Of a DNA stretch of 64,000 bases, positions 26,924-38,030 are shown piece after piece. Location of the stretch: NCBI GenBank assembly GCA_030407005.1, contig JAUDYN010000002.1, positions 62,001 to 126,000 of the forward strand. Direction: 5' to 3'. The notes beneath the pieces were generated by a model, which ran no database searches, was not told the origin of the DNA, and saw only the letters and a program-made list of their open reading frames with translations. The position numbers and the translations under genes were made by a program. Position 1 is the first letter of the stretch; every line of letters starts with the position of its first letter. The DNA is from Desarmillaria ectypa. Taxonomy: Eukaryota > Basidiomycota > Agaricomycetes > Agaricales > Physalacriaceae.

Positions 26924-27851
26924 ATGAACACCGACCACTATCAACTACGCTCTACAAACATCAACACGTACGAAGCTTCATCTTCCACCATAACTCTTCG
27001 TACTGAAGAGGAATTCAATCCACAATACTGCACCCGATGTGACCAGACCCTATGGTCAATCAGCTTATGCGGAATCATCTCGACTTTTCTGGTCGACACC
27101 CGTACTGCCGTATGTGCAGACGAGGTTTCTTGAATAACAACTCTTATAAGACGGTGAGACACTTTTGTTGCTGCACCCTTTGACGTCAACTAAGTATTTC
27201 CCTTCCAGCACCTGATCCTCTCTGACTACCATCACTACTGTGATGACTGCGATAAGGAGTTCCAGTCCTCCTCTGCTCTCAAAATTGTAGGTCTTCGCTC
27301 AATGGCAGTTGTGGCCTTTGCTAACAACAGCGAATAGCATTATGAGCAATCAGCCCGTCACCACCGTGATTACGAAGAAGGTGATCGTGAGAAGCGTGCC
27401 GAAGGATGGGAAGAAGAGCTGGTGAGCCGGCAAGAGCAAGAGGAGAACTGGGAGGATCCTGTCACCCTCGAAAAATCTGAGGAGGTTCCGATATCCCGGG
27501 TGGAAGTTGGCATTGCGATCTTGGTATGCTCACCCTTCTCTTAATTTGAGCTCTTCTGACGCTTAATCTGTAGACTCTCAAGAAACGCTTACAACGGCAA
27601 CCAGTCCCGAGATCCAACGTCAGGCAAACATGCCCGGCGTGCTTGTGTCCGTCGTCAAAGATGAGTGTGACGAAGTGCGGGCACGTATTCTGCTCATCGT
27701 GAGTATTTGTCTTCACTGCAGTGCAACAGCCTTGACTGACGTTCACGGTAGATGCATCCGCCAGACGTTTGAAAAGAGTCAGGGATGCCCATCATGCCGA
27801 ACGCCTGGTCATCTTGGCCAACTGCGAAAGATCAATTTACACATACATTAG
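26924..27851 (+). pseudogene. Zinc-finger plus RING-HC protein, copy 2 (broken in first finger)
   Basis: This copy keeps a complete C3HC4 RING after splicing: CPAC, an 11-residue spacer, KCGHVFCSSC, 10 residues, CPSC, ending GQLRKINLHIH and a TAG at 27,849. It also has an intact second finger (YCDDCDKEF...LKIHYEQSARH). Introns with proper GT-AG ends lie after NNSYKT, after SSSALKI, after VEVGIAIL and inside the RING (TCGTGAGT). One base is missing near 27,060-27,066, between the first CxxC and the His ligands, so the frame stops at the TGA after ADEVS. Except for this deletion it would be a full gene. It is thus broken in a different place from copy 1, meaning both decayed after duplication. 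Family role: probable RING-type ubiquitin ligase. Confidence 0.8.
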
Positions 27852-27959
27852 CGCTTATGACGGACGCTTTTCTTTATTTCTCTATTATGGACATCTTATA
27901 CCAATGTACTTCAACGCGAATGCGATGACTTAAAGGTCAGGTTCTCTCCGGTGTAAGCA

Positions 27960-29638
27960 GAAAGCCATTTTGTCGAGTATGTCGCGCATTGGCACTGTTC
28001 CTGAGTAATGGCGGTCTGTCCACTAGAAGATGAGGTTTCTACCAGACCAGTCGTCTCATAGGCTCTTGCCCTTTGCATCGACAGCTTTCACTTTGCACAT
28101 GCTATAACGTCACTGAGAGATGACTGGAACGTTCAAACCTGGACGCGGAGTAGGAGGAAGCAGCCTGTTCTGGGCAAAGTTGAAAACCAAGACTGAAGGT
28201 GCTTGGGATTAACTCATCGGGATCATCTTCGATTTTGTGATGTAGAACGAGACGAATGGTCTCTAGCCCTTGCATGTCTACCCTATGGGGAGATACACGG
28301 GGCGGCTGGGAGATGACAAATGCGGGTAAAGGGTTACCTTTATGTTGAGGGTCGGAAACAGTTCAGTTGGACGGCAACGAGAAGTAAGCAGGAAAGTAGT
28401 TTGAGTGAAAAAATGTATGCCTGCCCTTTCGTTGCTGCGTTACTTATGAGTCAGAGACAATCGATTGCCATTCTAAAGGCACCGTGTCGTGTAATGATGA
28501 TGTGATACGTACATACGTTTCTCAGAAAACAAGACAACGGGCATCGTTCCATGTCATCTTATGCCGTGCTATTTGGCCGGTGTTGTTGACAGAAGGATCT
28601 CCTTCACTGAACTCTGCGACCTCTTATAAAGAGCGAAGCACATTACTGCTCTCCCTAATTACCAAACTCCATCCCGGTAGCTAACGTCCTCGCATTAGCT
28701 TCTGAAGGTGGCAGACTTTGGCGTCTGGTAGCAAATATGGCCACCGGAAAACTGGATGAGTGGCTCACGTGAGAACAGTGCACGCCCTCTCCCAATCTAC
28801 CGTGGCAGTGACTTGAGTTGGATTGTCACGACCCACCCTAATGTTTATGCAGCGAGTAGTAAATATGAGACAAGACGATCTGCTTGTAATCAAAGGATTG
28901 ACAATTAAGCAGAGGCGACCCCCGGAGTACGGCGATGGTAGCATCTCGCCACTTACGTCCTTGCTTAGATTCGAAGTCTGGTAGAGTCTTGTGGATGGGG
29001 GAGAGTTTTCCCTTGACGATGGTTACGAACTAATCTCTGGAAGACAAAAACGGGCCAGACGTCGAAGTCTCAGGGGAGTCAATACTCCCTGCTTGTAGGA
29101 GGTAGGTTATCGGACCTATGAAGTATCGCCGTTCAGATTGAATCTCATGGTCGTAAATGCTTCCAGTGGATCTGAAGCGTGATTTGAGGAGCTGTGCCTA
29201 AAATATCTGTTACAGATGCTCATATTTTTTCTCATTGATCATCTGTGACTTGGGATCTCCGCAGATATATCGGACGGATATGGAAAGAATGTCGAATCGG
29301 TTTATCACTTGTAAGGAAGATGATGTACGAACGTATGTCATGAGCATCCACGCTCCACCGACCTTGCTGTCCCTGTCGTGATCATAGAAGATATTTTCTG
29401 AGACAGGAACGTTTCGGTGATCCATCACGTAGCATTTTGTGGCAGCCTGCTGAAAATTTACGTCGTTTCTTGTCAACGTTGCAGTGGTACCAACTCCTCT
29501 CAAGGACGCTGGAATATGGCTCACATAACGCGACGCGACGCGTAGTACGAGGCAAAAGCCCTGATTAGAGAAATGAATGACTGCAAGTAATGTATCTCTT
29601 GATATCATCTGTATAATTTGTGCTTGATTGTGAATTAG
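27960..29638. other. No supported gene
   Basis: No recognisable family on either strand. The longest ORF (29,608-29,210, minus) has no domain I can name. The sequence is not obviously repetitive within the window. Confidence 0.35.
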
Positions 29639-29643
29639 AGGTT

Positions 29644-29851
29644 TTTTGCAACTATTGCAGTGGGAGGCTTGCTGAGTAGAGAATACTGAATGGTTAGTTA
29701 CTAGAGCTTAAGATAAGCTCCTTACATACTACAGAATGTATCTAGAATGTTCTACTAAAGTATCTAATTATATCCTAGTATCGTGCCAAACTGATGATAC
29801 CAAATGTTCAGGAAAGATTCCGGCACAAGCTTGAAGTTGCAAATCCCAACA
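29644..29851 (-). repeat. Solo LTR, family A (208 bp), TSD AGGTT
   Basis: Read on the minus strand it begins TGTTGGGATTTGCAACTTC and ends GTTGCAAAA. Perfect 5-bp duplications AGGTT lie at 29,639-29,643 and 29,852-29,856. It matches the copies at 46,949-47,155 and 58,147-58,353 but is the most diverged of the three. No internal element sequence is present. Confidence 0.88.
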
Positions 29852-30313
29852 AGGTTTCGGCACCTCCCAGTGAGCAAAGTTCAATCTTGACGCGAGCAGC
29901 GATGGTCGTTTTAATTTCGGAGGAAAATGATGCTTACCGGCCCACCTTTTCCGAAGTTTGACCAGCCCGCACCGAAACCCGGGATGGAAATCGAAGCTCT
30001 CCTTCAACTTGTTCAACTACTTTAGCATACCAGAGCATAGTAACTATCTAGGTGCTGGAAGTGTCCCACGCAGGATCCGTTATTGCCACAGGAGTGACAT
30101 TTTTCACAGCGCAACCGTCAAGCGGCGTCAAGACTCAGAGTGACCATCTGTTGACTGGGAAAGGATCTCGTCCAATATGAATGATGAGACTCGGACTAGA
30201 ATCAAAGAGTAGCCGCATAGAGAAGCTTTTACTGCATCCATTGGAGCGCTTCCAGCAGGCTTTCTTTAGGTATCGTCGATTTTCTATTTCGGAACCATCG
30301 GATTCCTCCTTTA

Positions 30314-30638
30314 TGTTGTAAAAGAGTGTGAAATGGAGGTTATGAATGCAGTGGTAAACTAGGAGGTTATGAGTGCAGTGGTAAACTACGAGACTTGACT
30401 GTGTGAGAGAGGTGGGGGAGAATATTAATCTGTATTATTGGTGGGCTGGTCTGCCCGGTATATATACTACAAGGTGGGTACTTCTAGAATATACTATTAT
30501 CTACTAGTGTCCATGTCTGACTCATTGCTGAGTGAGCAGATAGACGATCGAGTCAAGGAGAAGGTGCGCGAAGGTTCGCGCGCTTCACCGTTGCTCCGAT
30601 TGCCGGATTGCCATATGCGGCTGAGCGCGTCTTCAACA
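30314..30638 (-). repeat. Solo LTR, family C (325 bp), TSD CTTTA
   Basis: Reverse-orientation partner of 13,818-14,115, starting (plus strand) TGTTGTAAAAGAG and ending CGCGTCTTCAACA. Target duplications CTTTA are perfect (30,309-30,313 and 30,639-30,643). It is 27 bp longer than the other copy because a 27-bp unit (30,334-30,360) is tandemly repeated at 30,361-30,387 with two differences. Confidence 0.9.
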
Positions 30639-31164
30639 CTTTACGATGAACATCAGTCGCAAGCTTGGCTGTATATTTCCAGTGTTCTCCGAGGGCGATG
30701 TTGGATGGTGATTTTTTGCCAGTAATCTGTGTGAATAGCTTTTGATTACTGACGGAGCTATCCCCCATCTTTCGGATATCTCCGATGTATGTCGAGAACA
30801 TCATTTCGCTGTAACGCACAAACTGCGCCCGAGCGTTGATCTCTTCGCAGATTTAGGCGTCATAGAACGTATGATGGTCGACGAGCTTCCTTGCCATGCT
30901 ACCTCAAGTGATCCGTGTCTGGGGTAACCGAATCTGTCTCCGATCCTAGCGAGCCGTTAATGTTGGTCTCGCTGTACGCCTCTTTTGTAATATAGACTGT
31001 TGCAACTCGTGTCTCCCTGGATTTGGAGAAGCGCAGTTTATTGGTTTCTTCCGAACCTCAGTCCTTGATTTACAACTGTTGAGCGATCTATTCGCGTTCT
31101 GGTGATTTTCTTTGGGAAACAACCTATGCTTTCTAATTGCATCTACCCTTGCCATGCGGACTTA

Positions 31165-32960
31165 CTACTTCCTTGATGCGGGCGACCCAAGAAAGCTGAA
31201 TTTCCACACGCTCACTCGTTTCCCCGAATTCCTCTGGAGTGCTGGGGTCATCGGCTCGTTCCTGGAAGACAGTCTCTTGTCGATCTTCCATTTCCCGAAA
31301 TTCTGAAACTCCCGGTAGCGTATCTCGGAAGTCGGACCCTGGATATATTATCACATTAGCCGTTACTTGATCTGAATATAAAATCTTCGACTTGCTGCCG
31401 ATATGTTGCATCCAAGCACGCAGAGAAGAGTGTGCCATAGCAGACCACGAAGAAGTAAAATTTATGAATATTCAAATGAGTTTTCCCCGCTGCTATTTCG
31501 CCGAAACTCTTTTTCCAGTGGAATTGTCTCCCTCTTCCTGTCTAACCATGAGTTACTATTGTCCTCATAGACACACACCAAAAGTCGGGAACTACTAGAA
31601 ACACAGTGTCGATTCCCAAGTCATTGCTACCCACTTACCACTGTCTCTCTTATGCTCCTCATCACGCTTTCGTTCCACCCGTACGTCAACGCGTTGGCAA
31701 ACCCAACAAACTGTGTCGATGCCTGCATGATCTGTAGAACCCTAGACAAATGACTCGACGCCTCGACGAGCCGATTACAGATCCCGGGTATCCAGAGCAC
31801 GATATACGCGATTGGATACGCGTTCAAGAGCAATAGTTTCGAAATGTGCTTTTGCTGGTCGTGACGATGAGGGGAAAACTCCCAAAGACGCTTTGAGGTG
31901 AAGACGAGCCATTTTTAGTTTCGATGTAAGGGTTCGACTCAGATTGACCGCAGGGTATCTTGATGGGTAACTCGTGCATCTGAATCGATCCCGACGACCA
32001 TTCAAGATCACAGAATCTGTTGCGCAGGCTCGTTCTTGAATGAGGGGTATTAGGTGTTGGAACTAAGCTGAGAACTTTGATTTGTCTTCGTAGGTGGATG
32101 TATAAGTATGTATACAGGCCTGTATTGCAGGTATCAGAGTTGATGGAGCGACACGATCATTCAGACATACCTATCTCGATAAACATGAACAGGAATCGCC
32201 ACTCGTGAGTCAGTACATAGCGCACATAGACAGGATTAGGTGTCAGCCAGCTGAGAGACGCTATCAGTGAGAATTACGATCATTGTGAAGTATTTTATAC
32301 CACCAGTTGCCAGACACGGCAGTATAATAGCCTTTTCCAAGCGCAATGAAGCCTGCACGAATATAATCGTCAATCAGCTTTCAGTATTATCACTGCAGAG
32401 GATATCGCCTACTTGTCAGGATAGGCATCACCCAGGTGCAACCGCAGGCCATAACCACGAACCGTTCTTTGCTTTTACTCGATTTCTCCGTCCATGAAGA
32501 TCCATGAGACGCAGTGACAATCATAATAGTAACTATAGAGATTGCTAGGATAGATGTATCGGTCGCCTGTACAAGTCATATTTTAGCCTCCTCAAAATAC
32601 ATATACAGCCCATTTAAAGGCACCTGAACAGAGAGTTGCTCGATAAATCCACTTGCGATACAAGCTGGAGTTCGAGATAATGGACCAGTAGCAAGAACGA
32701 CTGATCCAGATATTACATTGGTCGTAGCATTGATAAAATCTAGCCATTTGTATTGAAAATTCATCTTATCAGCGAGTAGATTGATGCTCACCTGCAATCG
32801 CCAAGTTCAGAATGAGTAGGTGTCGATAATGTTTCTTTATCGGGAGAAATACGTAGCAGAAGTTAATGAATCCTGAGCCTAGAGAAGAGAGAATGCTTCC
32901 GACAAAGTTGCTAAGAGCCAGCGCCAGTTCAAAGTTTCTCGGCGCCACGAAGGAGGAGGA
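31165..32960 (-). pseudogene. Seven-TM receptor (fungal cAMP-receptor/Git3-like GPCR), one frameshift
   Basis: Minus-strand exons: 32960-32792, 32739-32624, 32566-32413, 32352-32301, 32250-32171, 32119-31639 and 31338-31165. The first five introns are 50-60 nt GT-AG; the last, 300 nt, is tentative. TM1-TM2 read NFVGSILSSLGSGFINFCYV and LLILNLAIADFINA. TM3 has GPLSRTPACIASGFIEQLSVQ split by context, the extracellular loop has SGNWCW, and TM5 has LTHEWRFLFMFIEIG. TM6-TM7 have YPIAYIVLWIPGICNRL and QASTQFVGFANALTYGWNE. The family senses an unknown extracellular ligand at the plasma membrane through a G protein. Two faults are seen: the frame shifts by one base in the third intracellular loop (about 31,885-31,915), and no in-frame ATG precedes the first exon. 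A missed first exon or a sequence error could explain each. Confidence 0.75.
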
Positions 32961-32999
32961 CTGTTGACGGTGACTGGAACATCATGCCGCTCTTAAGGC

Positions 33000-33365
33000 C
33001 TCCTAAGGATATGAACCCTTGAGCTATCGCCTCATTCGAGGTAGCATCTTCACCTAGCCGTGATTAGTAGGCCTCCGAAGCTGGGTAAGGATATCTATCA
33101 GTAATCGCCTGCTGAACTAGGTGATGGTTGATGCGAGGGCTTTCTTGATACACAGATCAGCACCGGGGTAGGGACGAATCGACATTGTAAGTACACAATT
33201 GGGTCCTCATAATGATGCGAAGGGAGCGCTGATCATTGGTTTGGAGCATGAATCTATATGCCGTATAAGAGTTGCGTGAAAGCTTTCATTCATTGATCAT
33301 CAGGGCATTGATACTCAAGAAGCTTCTTTTCCGAGAATCGCATCACACTGATGAAACAATGAGAC
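33000..33365. other. No supported gene
   Basis: Possible 5' region of the receptor gene on the minus strand; I could not place a start-codon exon here. Nothing else recognised. Confidence 0.3.
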
Positions 33366-33644
33366 TTGTTTCAGACTGAGAGCGAATCACTCGAAGGTAC
33401 CTTTCCTGTAATAATCCGGATATCAATGAGGTATTGTGAGAGTGATAACCCTTGCAGTCGGAGGGAACAAATCCCTTATCTATGTGCATGCTGGTATTCC
33501 CACTCCGTTTCAAGTTTCAAAATTTCACTTTGTAGCCTAACAGCAATGGATGTCGAAAGGGCATTCATTTGGTTACGGTCATTAGAATTTGTGGGAAAAG
33601 ATACCAGGATGTGTTCATATCAGCTACTTCATGTTATATGTTAG
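33366..33644 (+). pseudogene. hAT-family transposase, C-terminal dimerisation relic
   Basis: The frame contains PYLCACWYSHSV followed, after a short insert, by TAMDVERAF. In hAT transposases of Agaricomycetes the C terminus has YP.LS.MA.DYL...PATSVDVER.FS, so the order and the DVERAF signature fit. The rest of the transposase, including the catalytic core and any BED finger, is absent. The downstream residues are diverged. This is a short fossil. Confidence 0.42.
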
Positions 33645-34600
33645 TATATTTCAGAATTTTCATGGAACGTTGTAGTTTTTGGATATGAAGAGATATATAG
33701 AATGTGGAGGAGACGTGCGTTTACGACTGAGACACAATAACAGGAATTTGCATTTGTGCTTGTTGTTAAATTTAGGTTAGTCCTCAGGATAAGTGCTGTG
33801 CTCTCACGGTGTGGACGCCATATGCATACCCAGATTTTATATCACAAAACGATGAGATGATACATCAGAATGTGACGACGCATACTCACTGTGATTATTG
33901 ATATCTACAAGTTGAACACTAACGAGTCAAAAAAAAAATAGGAAACGACTTTCCCGTGTTTCAGACTAAAGAAGATGATCAACTGCCTCTTTCTATACGC
34001 ACCACTTTTTCACCTGCCTGTCCACGCCTCTTTGTAAAATCTTTAAATTTCCTCCCCCAAGTATTTCTGCATTGATAACAGTATAAAGAATACCGACATT
34101 TTCATAGAGGTGTAGTCCAGCAGACTACCGGATGTAGGTACAAGGTCTACGATATCAACGCCCTTAGCTGACTGATTGTAACCATTGCTATTCGGGAGCC
34201 ATGAGCGTTGATTCCGGAACACATCTATATCATTAGTTTCTGGTGGAACATGAACAATGGATCATCGAAAAGATCATCGATGGACACCCGCTCCTGCGGA
34301 AGCCACCTGAGCATCTGCTTCAAAATTGCGATGGACATCTCTTTGTCCGGAAATCCAGAAACATGGCTTCGAATGACCCTTCGTTCTCTGGCGGATCGTA
34401 CTCCGTATGCCTAGATTGTCCTAACATACGCCATTAGCGTGATCGATTTTGTATACCATGAACTGGCTCACCGTTGCTATCGAAAAGGATCTCTATAGGG
34501 CAAGAAGAATTCTGCGTGGTAGCCTGCGTGGCTATGTAGTAGCGTGGAGCGTGGCTGCGTGGCTGCGCGGTTATCTTCGTGGTTGTCAGTGTGGTTGACA
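33645..34600. other. No supported gene
   Basis: No recognised coding sequence. At 34,510-34,600 there is a short imperfect GCGTGGCT-type repeat just before the CpG-poor island begins. Confidence 0.35.
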
Positions 34601-35073
34601 AATCACAGAGACAATAAAAGTTCCATCAAATACGACTCAATGCGCTCTGCTCCATTCTACCATTGTGTTCACTGTGTCATTTTCTGCTAGTACTGTCATA
34701 GGCTCTGAATAAATATCCTTGTGAGTTTGTTCAGAAATATCTTTTGCTACCTGTGTGAGACCTAAGACCTCGGATTTCTTTTTCTGGTATAGCTCATGCA
34801 AATGTTCACCTGCAAGGATAAATTTGAGCAATATATATGTCACAGATTGGAGGAAAACCTGCATGAGCATCAAAATGAAGACCCATCAATTGTTAGATTG
34901 TGAAGTAGATATCTATACAGAAGATAACTCAGACAAGCTGTTACAATTTCACCTATTTTCTTGTTTCATCTTATCTGATCTAATCTCAGTGCCAATCACA
35001 GATCATGGACCGACTGCCTCATTGTTATCAAGTGACAACCAACCATTGTACTACAGCTTGCTGTAAGGCTGGC

Positions 35074-35442
35074 ACACTCTCTAGTGAGAGAATTACAGTT
35101 TGCTTTTGCAAGATCTTTTGTATACAGTAAGTATATGAGGAGGTGCAAGAACCACCCACTTCACATTGGGTTGGATCTGCTTCTGATAGCAGAGGAGAGT
35201 GAAAGAGTGGGACTCAATATCCTTTCAAGGGATTGAGCCTTGAGAGCTAGTCCTGAGTGATAGCAATGAGCTTTCATGCTGTCTGCTAGTATTACTAGGT
35301 GTGAGGCTGCTAAAGTATGCTAAGCTGAAGGCTTGGATAAGAAATTTATTTCTTTAGTGTGCTATGAACTTGATTGATTTTTCTCTAATTACATTTAGTG
35401 CTTTTATACTTCTCAGAATCAAGCCAACTTCCTACCTCTATA
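35074..35442 (+). repeat. Inverted ~370 bp repeat, left arm
   Basis: Aligns by eye at high identity with the reverse complement of 39,431-39,803. Shared landmarks are GTATACAGTAAGTATATGAG, AAGAAATTTATTTCTTTAG and GTGCTTTTATACTTCTCAGA. The TATA-like box in this arm reads best on the minus strand (TATAAAAGCAC), so the arms may be LTR-type ends in opposite orientation. Confidence 0.7.
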
Positions 35443-35820
35443 CTTATCTGCTCTGATAAATCTTGCCAAGTAGTGACTGGCTCCATCATGTCCACCTCTT
35501 TTTACACTCCTAGATGATTCTCCTAGAGGGAAACCATATGGGATCACCATCCTTTGTGATATTAAGGTGGAGGCATGGACTTCCACTGGTGGACAGCCAT
35601 CCATTATGCCTGATGCAGCCTCTAGTCTTGTGGAAAAGTGAGTTACTGACAATGGATAGCAGTGCAGATGGCAACCTGTTGGCCTCTGACCTTCATTTCT
35701 AGTGGATCCTAGTCTTGTATTCCTGTTAACTGAGAAAGTGGGTGTTGTTAGTCCTGTGGTGAGTACTAGCTTGGCAGAAGCCAAAATTTGGTGCAGCACA
35801 TTGGGTCAAATCTAACTCTT

Positions 35821-38030
35821 TAAATCACCTATGGCTTATCCATTCTTCTTTGTCAAAAAGAAGGATGGAAAACTATGTCCTGTTCAGGACTATTGAAAGC
35901 TCAATGAGATGACAATTAAAAATCATTACTCTCTCCCCTTCATTTCTGAACTTATGGACAAACTTAGAAGTGCCAAGTATTTCACCAAGTTAGACATATA
36001 ATGAGGATACAATAATATGTGCATCAAGAAAGACAACAAGTGGAAGGCCACCTTTAGAACCAACCAAGGGCTGTTCAAGCCTACAGTCATGTTCTTTGGC
36101 CTCACCAATTCACCTGCCACTTTCCAGAGGATGATGAATGACATCTTCAAAGATCTCATTGCCACTGGGAAGGTCACTGTCCATCTTGATGATATTCTCA
36201 TCTTCTCAAAAACCATAGAAGAACACTGACACATCATTTGATGAGTCTTGGAACTTTTTCAAAAGCACAAGTTATTTCTAAAAGCTGAGAAATATGAATT
36301 TGAGGTACTTGAAACCAAGTATTTTGGGGTTATCATCAGCAAAGTATCTATACACATGGACTCAGTCAAGGTCACTGATATCACTGAATGGCCAGTACCT
36401 ACCAAAAAACAGGAGTTACAATCCTTTTTAGGATTCACAAACTTCTACTGTTGCTTTATTAAAGAATACAGTGACATCATAAGACCAATGATACTGTTAC
36501 AATTTTTCTGTTATCTTATCTTATCTTGTCATATCCATGACACTACACATCTTATCCCACTCAGTATCGATGTATTCACTGACGACCACCCTAGTTTCAT
36601 CGATTCATACCCCCATTCACTCTTATTCATCCATGATCCATTTGACTTACACACCATTTTTTCATGGACTATACCATTTCACCTATTAATAATGCCATAT
36701 TTTCAGTATATAAGTAGAGTAGTTTTCACCATTGTACTCTACCTTTTGACTAAATTACATTCATATACCTTCTACTACACAAAACCAAAGACCTAGCCAA
36801 CCTCTCTATTAAAGAGTGATTGTCTGAACATGAGACAGCCCAGAGAGAAGCTTATGTCCCAAGTCACATGTTAGACAGGGCCATAACAGATACATCTTAT
36901 GAGCAAGGAGCAATGGACATGAGAGATGGCACAGCAAGTCACATTCCAGTGACTCAAAGCCTAATAAGCAACAGACATGGTCCTAGCTATCCTGATGGAG
37001 AAGGGCCAATTCCACATGGAAGCAGATTCTAGTGAAGAGGCAATCAGCACTATTTTGAGCCAAAAACAAGACAGAGAATGCAGACTAGTCATGTTCTTAT
37101 TAAAAGCACTAACTGTCACTGAATATAATTATGAGATTTATGACAAGAAGTTACTTGCCATCATGCTTGCCCTCAATGAATGGAGATATTATCTTATAGA
37201 TGCTGCTGTAGACTTTGAGATCTGGACAAATCACCAAAATCTACAATATTTCCAAAAGCTACAGAAACTTAATCACTGATAAGCATGATAGGTAACTGAA
37301 TTAGCAGAGTATCATTTTACTCTTCATCATAAACTGGGAACTGCCAACAAGAAAGCAGACCTCCTCAGTCAACAGGTAGATCATGAACAAGGCAAGGATA
37401 ACAACAAGGAGGTCATTGTTCTTAAAGCTGAATTCTTTAATACCATGATCATGCCAATAGAGAAAGAATCCTGAGAGTGCATCAGGAGTGCAACCCATGA
37501 TCATCAGAAATAGGATTAAGGAATCACCAATATGCTTAACCATGAGAAGGGGATCAAAGCCAAGAACAGTCTTCTCTTCTATGATCATAGGATTTATGTT
37601 CCTTGTGACTATGCTATATGAGGAGAAATCATTATCCACTGTCATGACCATATCACAGTGGGACATCCTGGAGTGGAAAAGATGAAGAAGCTAGTCCTAA
37701 GGGACTATTGGTGGCCCAAAATGAAGAAGGATGTCAAAACTTACATCTGAGAGTATGAAACTTGTACAAGGACCAAGTCAAGCACCCAGGCCAAATGAGC
37801 ATCACTTCACCCTAATGAAGTATTCTCAGAACCATGAATGCATATTCCAGTCAACATGGTTACTGGACTCCCTATTTCCAATGGCTATAATGCAATCCTG
37901 GTCATTGTTGACTGATTCTCTGAAGAAATAATCCTGATTGCCTGCAGCACTGAGCTCTCAGCTGAAGGATGGGCTCAAATTCTACATGATGAGATATATG
38001 CCAAACATAGCATGCCCATTAATATGCCAT
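35821..38030 (+). pseudogene. Ty3/Gypsy retrotransposon pol (RT, RNase H, partial integrase), decayed
   Basis: Reverse transcriptase runs from about 35,831 (YPFFFVKKKDGKL) through TFRTNQGLFKP, FFGLTNSPATFQ and HLDDILIFSK to GFTNFYCCFI near 36,460. RNase H follows at about 36,975-37,280 (HMEADSSEEAISTILSQ, YDKKLLAIMLALNEWRYYL). The integrase zinc region is at about 37,645-37,800 (GHPGVEKMKKLVLRDYWWPK), then part of the core (GLPISNGYNAILVIVD) until about 38,020, where similarity ends before the final catalytic Glu. Stops are mostly TGA/TAG/TAA in place of Trp or Arg codons (for example before [10 protein letters not shown]), the C-to-T pattern of methylated repeats. No gag or protease was identified. 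It is interrupted by the LTR at 36,495-36,888. Confidence 0.88.
36495..36888 (+). repeat. Solo LTR, family D (394 bp), nested in Gypsy pol, TSD GATAC
   Basis: The element starts TGTTACAATTTTTC and ends GGGCCATAACA, with perfect 5-bp duplications GATAC at 36,490-36,494 and 36,889-36,893. A TATA box (AGTATATAAGTAGAG) is at about 36,709. It splits the pol frame between IIRPM and the continuation that matches the RT-RNase H linker, which confirms both ends. It still has several CG dinucleotides, so it is younger than its host. Confidence 0.9.

Noticed and set aside
30640..30830. Minus-strand ORF with LGEHWKYTAKLAT, P450-like C-helix
   Set aside because: One weak motif only; no other P450 signature adjacent and the reading frame ends in an LTR.
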